Source: JBCDCP01 sp039181495 (lineage in GTDB: Bacteria; Pseudomonadota; Alphaproteobacteria; Rhizobiales; Tepidamorphaceae). Taken from it: a DNA stretch of 10,698 nucleotides. The DNA is taken from assembly GCA_039181495.1 (NCBI GenBank), contig JBCDCP010000101.1, positions 1-10,698 of the forward strand, read 5' to 3'. The notes beneath the pieces are model-generated. The model was not told the DNA's origin, searched no databases, and saw only the letters and a list, made by a program, of their open reading frames with translations. Shown piece by piece: positions 6,601 to 10,698 of the stretch. The position numbers and the translations under genes were made by a program. The stretch's first letter is position 1. Every line of letters starts with the position of its first letter.

Positions 6601-8581
6601 CTGTGCGATTTCCGGGCTCGTATACCGCTACACCCAACTGGCCGAGGACATGTCCTTCACTGCATCGCTGACCAAACTGGATGGGCTGGCACCGACCACG
6701 CTGCAGATGATCGCCTATGAGGGACCCACCGCCTACACCGATGCCGTTTGCTCATTCGACGGTGACCAATCGGTTTGCCAGAGACCATTGCGACCGGCCG
6801 GCGCTATCCAGGCTTGGGAAATGACTGCGCCGGTTCAAATCCCAGCGGAAGCGGCCACTGGTCCACGGGAAATCTGTTTCGAGGTGAGTGAGATCGTCGG
6901 ATCCAACGCGAGCACCGAGAATGACCGGGTTTGCCGCACAGTCGAAATTCAGGAACCACCGGAAACGCTCGCGGTCGGGGCTGGGGTCACCACTGAGGGG
7001 CTGGCGATTTCCAAGCGGCTGCTTGGGGCCTGCCGCGATCCCGGCGCCGAATGCAGCTTCCGGCATCGCTTGGTGAACAATGGCAACGAGGCGTTTGAGG
7101 GCAGTCTGACGCTCCGCGACACGCTGACACCGGGCGGCAGCACGCTTGTGCGCTCGGCCGGGCAATGGCTCTGCTCGCAGGCTGAAGGTGCGCCAATCGA
7201 TTGCGCGCGCGGCGAGCTGCGGCTTGCTCCCGGCGAAGCCGAGGCTTTCGACATCACCTTGCGCATTCCCGCCGATGCCAATGGTGCATTAGAGAATTGT
7301 GCGGAGCTGACCGGTGAGAACGCTCCGGCCAACGAGGCCGATGCCCGATCCTGTGTCACCGTGACCATCGATGGCGATGTTGCTCCACCTCCCCCTCCTC
7401 CGCCCCCGGAGCCAGAACCAGAACCCGAGCCGGAACCTGAGCCGGAACGCAGGCGCGATCTCAGCCTGACCGCCAGCGGCCAATCGGGTTGCACCAGCGG
7501 GAACCTGTGCCCGGTTGCGTTTGTTGTTCGGAATGCGGGGGAAGTAGCCTACGAGCAGGCGCTGACGGTGCGTCACACCATGCGCCCGCTGACGAGCGGC
7601 CTGCGTCTTAGTCGTCTTTCCGGAACGCACAACGGCTATAGCTGCAGCGGGTCCAGCAGTAGCGGGACATGCACCAACCCCGCCGAACGCCTGACCGGAG
7701 GCAGTTCGAATGTGTTCAGCGCATCGGTGACCGCGACGGCGCCGGCCAATGGACGGCCATCGAGCTTTGAGATTTGCGGCACGTTTGACTGGGATGGCGC
7801 AGGGCTGGCCACAACGCGTGCGGGCGTCAGCCAAGCGCAAGCCAGGCTAAACGAACTGGGATTCAACGCCGGCACCGTCGACGGTCTGGCCGGCCGTCAG
7901 ACAGCCCGGGCGGTCACGGCCTATCAGCAGGCCAACGGGCTACAGGCCACCGGCCAGCTTGATGCAGAGACCTATGCGCGCCTCGTTGGCGTGCCCGACG
8001 CCTGGAATGATGACAATCCGGGCAATGACTCCCAATGTACCGTCGTGCAGTTGCCTGCCGTGGCCGCACCACCGCCGCCGCCAACCTGCACCGGCGGCCG
8101 GTTCTGGAATGGTCGGGCCTGTGTCTGCAATCCAGGGCTTCAGTTCCGCAACGGCCGCTGCCGGCCGATTGTGGTCGATCCCGGCCCGTGTCCGATTTCA
8201 GGCCAGTTCCGCAACAATCGTGGCCAGTGCGTGTGCCCGGTGGGCACGCAGCCCCAACGCGGCGCTTGCCGGCCAATCGATACAGGGCCACCGCCCTGCT
8301 CGATTCCCGGCCAGACTCGTGTGCGCGGCCAATGCGTCTGCCCGTCGGGTCAGCAGGTCATTCGTGGCCGATGCCGGGTGCCGGCGCGGGCCTGCACGGC
8401 AGACAAGGTGCTCCGGAATGGCGAATGCGTCTGCCCGAGCGGCATGACGCTGCAGAACGGCATCTGTCAGCCGCCGAGCCACGGCCGCCAGCCGCCGCAG
8501 AACCGGATTCCGGATCAGTTACGCGGCAACTGCCCGGCCAACCATATCGAGATACTGGGGAACTGCGTGCCGGTGCGCTGA
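3686..8581 (+). CDS. Large exported multidomain protein with peptidoglycan-binding domain, function unknown
   Basis: The 1631-residue protein starts at ATG 3686. Residues 1-32 form a signal peptide (basic KDKPRSRVTR, hydrophobic AWMIVGLLSVL, cleavage after AKA); LSVLC is not a proper lipobox, so it is probably not a lipoprotein. Residues about 50-486 look like a beta-propeller, with blade-like strands such as VFGLAFDD...NIYVTA, LGNIAFDPLSQQLFMSD and VFGLAVNGGRLYYAA. A Pro-rich linker (493-531) leads to five Cys-rich Ig/CARDB/DUF11-like modules (532-662, 671-800, 806-948, 955-1089, 1104-1228), then a Pro-Glu hinge (1229-1257). A sixth module (1258-1456) contains a PG_binding_1-like domain (1381-1436). 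Four-cysteine repeats fill 1468-1631. No catalytic motif or transmembrane helix after the signal peptide was recognised. The gene stands alone, divergent from nuoA and convergent with tRNA-Asp. A peptidoglycan-attached periplasmic or envelope scaffold or binding protein is inferred. Confidence 0.9.
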   Translation: MWSWKDKPRSRVTRAWMIVGLLSVLCSHPAKAQTSDSEPPEPGLLTPGQAAVTSFGGYLNPPNDDGFQQDQALDPDGIVLRLMDLGEADGTWPADILTPSPLRTYTAAQLGQVFGLAFDDADNPNIYVTATSLYGLRREGAGADATWVQGQFGGEDGAGPGTIWKIDGTTGEISLFANVERDGVANSGPGLGNIAFDPLSQQLFMSDRDTGLIHRFDLDGRDLGQFDHGVTARPTTGVAEEPFDPENRLDLGASGFDPNDPRTWGYAPEARAVFGLAVNGGRLYYAASEGPQIWSVGIDNDGSFGEDPRLEFDVPLDFANGEITDITFTADRKIVLAQRGRQIVAEDGLRFHNEGNAAVFAFVPESPDDPDTPGRWIAEHQSLSIGYFEPYKMGSGGISIGHGYTEDGAISGPACKASIWATGDQLGNAGEEAEPVEGLQGQPINRLRTETGLPEQITTFSIDAAPNGFGASGFLGDIEVFVRCEGQLVADLDPYEPPVCPSDDPRCLPPIEVVEPPIDPGIIDPPPPPGPDLEIIKIAQGERCFPGDDCRFTVLVRNVGDAAYYGPISFEDQTAFNEPISSFGPAGAWQCAEGDFISAFCRHEDVYLAPGEGVSVEIFLPINEDWAQPIFENCATLSFMPWQVGADTNRANNRSCAIAPVCQPGQPGCGPELALSQITTGYCETEGVCRLSTRITNRGGEPFTGSLSFQIDDFAEGLALQNSSPNDIWSCGPSGVGDYRCFSNPVTLDPGDFSQVDVTLALPDDYETDEAHQCAALTWPAGSGDANTLNDRDCATFNVCRGGDCPAELQVLMTNTPRCLRGATCQIYDSVTNIGGQVFGNPGESLGVETSLENATAIPNTGGFAAYFCPDVTVNGNTSLCRNELENGLLPEYLDLGQSQIQYAFTFDVSGVPEDQETIEVCARIAFEGDQTDPDPSNNEICRDVLLCDEDGCSDDITAQLRRPAACYLGQSCAISGLVYRYTQLAEDMSFTASLTKLDGLAPTTLQMIAYEGPTAYTDAVCSFDGDQSVCQRPLRPAGAIQAWEMTAPVQIPAEAATGPREICFEVSEIVGSNASTENDRVCRTVEIQEPPETLAVGAGVTTEGLAISKRLLGACRDPGAECSFRHRLVNNGNEAFEGSLTLRDTLTPGGSTLVRSAGQWLCSQAEGAPIDCARGELRLAPGEAEAFDITLRIPADANGALENCAELTGENAPANEADARSCVTVTIDGDVAPPPPPPPPEPEPEPEPEPEPERRRDLSLTASGQSGCTSGNLCPVAFVVRNAGEVAYEQALTVRHTMRPLTSGLRLSRLSGTHNGYSCSGSSSSGTCTNPAERLTGGSSNVFSASVTATAPANGRPSSFEICGTFDWDGAGLATTRAGVSQAQARLNELGFNAGTVDGLAGRQTARAVTAYQQANGLQATGQLDAETYARLVGVPDAWNDDNPGNDSQCTVVQLPAVAAPPPPPTCTGGRFWNGRACVCNPGLQFRNGRCRPIVVDPGPCPISGQFRNNRGQCVCPVGTQPQRGACRPIDTGPPPCSIPGQTRVRGQCVCPSGQQVIRGRCRVPARACTADKVLRNGECVCPSGMTLQNGICQPPSHGRQPPQNRIPDQLRGNCPANHIEILGNCVPVR
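7370..7456 (+). repeat. Poly-Pro and Pro-Glu hinge coding tract
   Basis: Residues 1229-1257 comprise eight consecutive prolines followed by alternating Glu-Pro and ending in ERRR. The DNA shows a degenerate 6-base period of GAGCC(A/G)/GAACC type around 7411-7446. It separates modules 5 and 6 and should be an extended, stiff spacer. The tract is prone to length change by slippage in multiples of six bases, which would keep the frame. Confidence 0.85.
7826..7993 (+). other. PG_binding_1-like peptidoglycan-binding domain nested in module 6
   Basis: Residues 1381-1436 show the three-helix peptidoglycan-binding pattern: VSQAQARLNELGFNAGTVDG, then LAGRQTARAVTAYQQANGL, then GQLDAETYARLVG. The hallmarks are the A-Q-x-x-L-x-x-L-G-(F/Y) opening, the G-x-x-D-G turn, the A-V-x-x-(Y/F)-Q core and the G-x-(L/V)-(D/G) element with a final L. 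It lies between the fifth (C1364) and sixth (C1451) cysteine of module 6, where other modules have only about 18-22 residues. Confidence 0.88.
8087..8578 (+). repeat. C-terminal four-cysteine repeats of the exported protein
   Basis: Residues 1468-1631 hold four copies of a roughly 25-residue unit with the pattern C-x(10-12)-C-x-C-(P/N)-x-G-x(5-7)-C. They begin at C1468, C1502, C1538 and C1570, followed by a half copy (C1616, C1627) at the very end. The core is (N/R)G-x-CVC(P/N)-x-G-x(n)-G-x-C. Proline-rich joints separate the copies. The look is EGF-like, but no calcium-binding consensus was seen. Two disulfides per unit are inferred. Confidence 0.8.
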
Positions 8582-8670
8582 TGGGTGAATGAGGGGACGT
8601 GTCCGGCACGGCGACAGACACTCTCCGTGCAGGCGGCCATATATCCGCTCGCAGTAGAACCGGTTCCGAT

Positions 8671-8704
8671 TAAATGAAAATGCCAACCCTCTAACGAGAG
8701 TGGC
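8671..8704 (-). terminator. Terminator-like hairpin overlapping the tRNA-Asp 3' end
   Basis: On the minus strand GCCA (8704-8701, the last base pair partner region and CCA of the tRNA) plus CTCT (8700-8697) can pair with AGAG (8692-8689) and TGGC (8685-8682), with a CGTT loop and a 3-base GGT bulge. ATTTTCATTT follows immediately. This is an intrinsic-terminator shape, although the T-run is interrupted and the upper stem is only four pairs. Confidence 0.45.
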
Positions 8705-8777
8705 GCGAGTGACGGGGCTCGAACCCGCGACCTCCGGCGTGACAGGCCGGCACTCTAACCAACTGAGCTACACCCGC
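8701..8777 (-). tRNA. tRNA-Asp(GTC)
   Basis: The 77-base gene reads GCGGGTG for the 5' acceptor strand, TAGCTCAGTTGGTTAGA for the D-arm, and CCTGTCACG across the anticodon loop (anticodon GTC, Asp). The T-arm holds GGTTCGAGCC. The 3' acceptor strand CACTCGC (one G-U pair) is followed by discriminator G and an encoded CCA. G73 and the GTC anticodon match the identity elements of tRNA-Asp. Transcription converges on the large exported-protein gene. Confidence 0.98.
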
Positions 8778-8812
8778 GCAGGCAACGCACGATGTGCGAA
8801 GCAAGAGCACCG

Positions 8813-8841
8813 GAATTAGTCGGCGAAGATGGTCAAGTCAA
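8813..8841 (-). promoter_or_regulatory. Sigma-70-type promoter of tRNA-Asp
   Basis: TTGACT (8841-8836) and TAATTC (8818-8813) are separated by exactly 17 bases on the minus strand. Transcription would start near 8806, leaving about 28 bases of 5' leader to be removed from the tRNA. The promoter lies between the PPOX-family gene and the tRNA, so the tRNA need not depend on read-through. Confidence 0.75.
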
Positions 8842-8883
8842 GCACCGGTGAATGCCTATCAACCCACCAACGCACTGGAGCGA

Positions 8884-9510
8884 TCAGTACAATCCGCGCT
8901 CGGCCATGACCGCGTCCTGCCGCGCATTCTCGTCTTCCGTCAGCGCCTTGCATTGATCGAGCAGCATCGCCGTGTAGCTCGGCAGTTCGGTTCTGTCGAT
9001 GTGCCGTTCCGGGTTCCACAGATCGGAGCGCTTCAGTGCCTTGGAACAGTGGACGAAGGCTTCCTCGATCGTGATCAGCACCGCCACCTTCGGAGTACGC
9101 CCTTCGACGGTGCAACGCGCAAGCAGTCGGGGATCATCGGTGATTTTGGCGGTTCCGTTGATACGCAGCGTCTCGCCCATGCCCGGAACCAGAAAGAGCA
9201 ATCCAATCCTGGGATTGTTGAGCAGATTCGTCAGGGTATCGAGGCGGTTGTTGCCGACCCGGTCAGGCAGCAGCACATGTTTGTCATCCAGCATCTGCAC
9301 GAAACCGGGCGGATCACCGCGCGGGGACACATCCGCCCCGCCGGGGCCTTGTGTGGCAATGATGGCGAATGGCGACCGCTCGATGATGGAACGGCAATGA
9401 ACATCAAGTGTGCGCTGCACCTTGTCTGTGGCGCGCGACATTGGTGCAGGATGCATGCCCCGCAGCGTTTCTTCATCCTCGATGAGGCTGATGTCGTTGG
9501 GCAGGCTCAT
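8884..9510 (-). CDS. PPOX-class FMN-dependent flavoprotein (DR2398/MSMEG_1061-like)
   Basis: This 208-residue protein belongs to the pyridoxamine-5'-phosphate-oxidase-like split-barrel superfamily. Its blocks match the probable FMN-dependent subfamily remembered as DR2398/MSMEG_1061-like: SPRGDPPGFV (62-71), LPDRVGNNRLDTL (81-93), FLVPGMGETLRINGTA (106-121), and AFVHCSKALKRSDLW (151-165). The glycine- and arginine-rich PDRxGNNR segment is expected to touch the FMN phosphate. It is a soluble cytoplasmic protein; substrate unknown. ATG 9510 lies 4 bases after the tdh stop (gap 9511-9514), so it is probably co-transcribed as the last gene of the kbl-tdh operon. No strong terminator was found between its stop and the tRNA promoter. 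Confidence 0.9.
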   Translation of the reverse strand: MSLPNDISLIEDEETLRGMHPAPMSRATDKVQRTLDVHCRSIIERSPFAIIATQGPGGADVSPRGDPPGFVQMLDDKHVLLPDRVGNNRLDTLTNLLNNPRIGLLFLVPGMGETLRINGTAKITDDPRLLARCTVEGRTPKVAVLITIEEAFVHCSKALKRSDLWNPERHIDRTELPSYTAMLLDQCKALTEDENARQDAVMAERGLY

Positions 9511-9514
9511 ACGC

Positions 9515-10579
9515 TTAATCCCAATCGAGAACGACCTTGCCGCTCGACCCCGATCTCATCGCGGCGAAGCCCGCTTCGAACTCATCGGCCGGGAAGCGAT
9601 GGGTGATAACGGCGCTGACATCGAGTCCGTTCTGCAGCATGGCGATCATCTTGTACCAGGTTTCAAAGATCTCACGGCCATAGACGCCCTTAATCGTTAT
9701 GGCCTTGAACACGATCCTCGACCAGTCGACCGGTGATTTGCCAGGTGGAATGCCAAGCATGGCGATGCGGCCACCCATAACCAGCGCCTCGACCATCTGA
9801 TCGAGCGCCACCTGCGCGCCGCTCATTTCCAGCCCGACATCAAAGCCTTCCGTCATGCCGAGTTCGGCTACGACATCATCGAGCTTTTCTTCGGCTACAT
9901 TGACGGCTCGGACTTCCGTGACTTTGTCGGCCAGAGCCAGCCGGTCAGGATTGATGTCGGTGATGACCACATGGCGGGCACCGACATGCCGGGCGACCGC
10001 CGCAGCCATAATGCCAATCGGCCCCGCGCCGGTAATCAGCACGTCCTCGCCGACCAGATCAAAGGACAGCGCGGTGTGAACCGCATTGCCAAGCGGATCG
10101 AGGATGGCGCCGATATCGTCGGAGATATCGTCGGGCAGCGGCACCACATTGAAGGCCGGCAGCTTCAGGTACTCGGCAAAGGCGCCCTGTTCATTGACAC
10201 CGATGCCGCGGGTCTCTGGATCGAGATGGAACCGCCCTGCCCGGCTCTGACGGCTCGTCTTGCCGATGAGGTGCCCTTCGCCTGAGCAACGCTGGCCGAT
10301 CTCCAGACCCTCCACATTTTGCCCCATCTCGACGATCTCGCCAGCAAACTCGTGGCCCGTCACCAGAGGCACCGGCACGGTCTTCTGGGCCCACTCATCC
10401 CAGTTCCAGATGTGGATGTCGGTGCCGCAAATGCCGGTCTTGTGGATGCGGATCAGAACGTCATCTGGACCGATCTCCGGCACCGGCCTCCGTTCCATCC
10501 AGAGCCCCTCTTCCGGTCTGGCCTTGACCAGTGTCCGCATACCGTTAGGGCGGTGCGACTCTGCCGTTGCGTCGCTCAT
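9515..10579 (-). CDS. tdh: L-threonine 3-dehydrogenase, lacking the structural-zinc cysteines
   Basis: Tdh oxidises L-threonine to 2-amino-3-ketobutyrate with NAD+. This 354-residue medium-chain dehydrogenase shows the catalytic zinc site (C51-GTD-x-H, and G-H76-E77-F), the EGH entry to the lobe, the Rossmann GAGPIG (184-189) with acidic D208 in VVITDIN, and the Tdh-typical MTEGFDVGLEMSG, GVYGREIFETWYKM and ITHR segments. The structural-zinc lobe is odd: at the four positions that carry Cys in E. coli Tdh this protein has G106, S109, S112 and D120, so that zinc is predicted to be absent while the lobe length is kept. The ATG at 10579 overlaps the kbl stop (ATGA); an internal ATG at residue 14 (MRTLVKARPEEG) would give the more usual N-terminus and is a real alternative. 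It works with kbl next door. Confidence 0.95.
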   Translation of the reverse strand: MSDATAESHRPNGMRTLVKARPEEGLWMERRPVPEIGPDDVLIRIHKTGICGTDIHIWNWDEWAQKTVPVPLVTGHEFAGEIVEMGQNVEGLEIGQRCSGEGHLIGKTSRQSRAGRFHLDPETRGIGVNEQGAFAEYLKLPAFNVVPLPDDISDDIGAILDPLGNAVHTALSFDLVGEDVLITGAGPIGIMAAAVARHVGARHVVITDINPDRLALADKVTEVRAVNVAEEKLDDVVAELGMTEGFDVGLEMSGAQVALDQMVEALVMGGRIAMLGIPPGKSPVDWSRIVFKAITIKGVYGREIFETWYKMIAMLQNGLDVSAVITHRFPADEFEAGFAAMRSGSSGKVVLDWD

Positions 10580-10698
10580 TTCAGCACTCCAACCGACTGG
10601 CCGGCTTTCTCGAAGGCTGTGAGGCCAAAGTCGAGGTCATCCTTGCTCAATGCCGCGTTCATCTGTGTTCTGATCCGCGCCTGGTTCTGTGGCACCAC
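10576..10698 (-). CDS. kbl: Glycine C-acetyltransferase (2-amino-3-ketobutyrate CoA ligase), C-terminal 40 residues
   Basis: The frame entering from the window edge reads VVPQNQARIRTQMNAALSKD and ends in GVLK before a TGA at 10578-10576. VVPxxQARIRTQMxAA, followed by a helix and a final G-(V/L), is the C-terminus of Kbl, the PLP enzyme that cleaves 2-amino-3-ketobutyrate with CoA to glycine and acetyl-CoA. The stop overlaps the tdh ATG as ATGA. The kbl-tdh order and overlap are the classic threonine degradation operon. The catalytic lysine region lies outside the window. Confidence 0.93.
   Translation of the reverse strand: MVPQNQARIRTQMNAALSKDDLDFGLTAFEKAGQSVGVLK

Larger units (their letters stand above)
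5279..8053 (+). repeat. Six tandem cysteine-rich Ig/CARDB/DUF11-like modules (protein repeat)
   Basis: Six diverged modules of about 125-145 residues (the sixth enlarged by an insertion) share one plan: a C-x(2-4)-G-x(1-2)-C start (with small variations), a middle pair (W/Y/F-x-C then C after about 9-12 residues), an E-x-C or similar, and a final cysteine after a D-x-N-x-x-N-(N/D) type turn. In module 1 these six are C544, C550, C591, C601, C634 and C656. Final segments are ADTNRANNRSC, GDANTLNDRDC, TDPDPSNNEIC, SNASTENDRVC, APANEADARSC and DDNPGNDSQC. Linkers before modules 1-4 carry another close Cys pair (for example C662/C668, C800/C805, C948/C953). Three intramodule disulfides plus linker disulfides are inferred. 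Confidence 0.8.

Noticed and set aside
8606..8630. GCACGG/CCGTGC hairpin after the exported-protein gene as its terminator
   Set aside because: The loop is 13 bases, the stem is only 6, and no T-run follows on the plus strand. The gene's terminator is not identified.
8701..8777. tRNA-Asp as an integration site for an island carrying the exported-protein gene
   Set aside because: No repeat of the tRNA 3' end, no integrase and no compositional break were found in the window.
8807..8848. Direct repeat CCGGTGCT flanking the tRNA-Asp promoter (minus strand)
   Set aside because: Eight bases repeated once about 35 bases apart is within chance expectation, and no related element was seen.

Overview
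The window reads as chromosomal DNA of an alphaproteobacterium. NuoA, NuoB, NuoC and NuoD are separate and of alphaproteobacterial/mitochondrial type (for example the NuoA FDLEVAFLFPW and NuoB GLACCAVEMM motifs), the coding is GC-rich, and the tRNA-Asp and the kbl-tdh pair are ordinary housekeeping loci. Genus or order cannot be fixed from the sequence alone. No integrase, transposase, phage gene, CRISPR array or plasmid function was seen.

Layout. (1) Positions 1-3347, minus strand: the start of a respiratory complex I operon, nuoA-nuoB-nuoC-[GFA-family gene]-nuoD-[carboxymuconolactone-decarboxylase-like gene, cut by the window edge]. Two non-nuo genes are built into it by 4-base start/stop overlaps (ATGA, ATGA, GTGA), so they are almost certainly co-transcribed and translationally coupled with complex I subunits. 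(2) Positions 3348-3685: a 338-bp divergent intergenic region with a TATAAT promoter for nuoA and, on the other side, three inverted repeats upstream of the next gene. (3) Positions 3686-8581, plus strand: one 1631-residue exported protein, the most unusual object here. It has a signal peptide, a propeller-like N-terminal domain, five cysteine-rich Ig/CARDB/DUF11-like modules, a Pro-Glu hinge, a sixth module with a peptidoglycan-binding domain nested inside it, and a C-terminal run of small four-cysteine repeats. (4) Positions 8671-8841, minus strand: tRNA-Asp(GTC) with a good promoter and a terminator-like hairpin that begins within its 3' CCA region. (5) Positions 8884-10698, minus strand: a threonine catabolism operon, kbl (3' end only)-tdh-PPOX-family flavoprotein, with a 4-base overlap and then a 4-base gap.

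How the parts work. The nuo genes encode the proton-pumping NADH:quinone oxidoreductase, mainly its quinone-proximal Q-module (NuoB, C, D) plus one membrane subunit (NuoA). Kbl and Tdh together convert threonine via 2-amino-3-ketobutyrate to glycine and acetyl-CoA. The large exported protein stands alone, with divergent transcription from nuoA on one side and convergent transcription from the tRNA on the other. It looks like a disulfide-rigidified periplasmic or envelope scaffold tied to peptidoglycan. Its biological role is unknown, and it is the best candidate in the window for undescribed biology.
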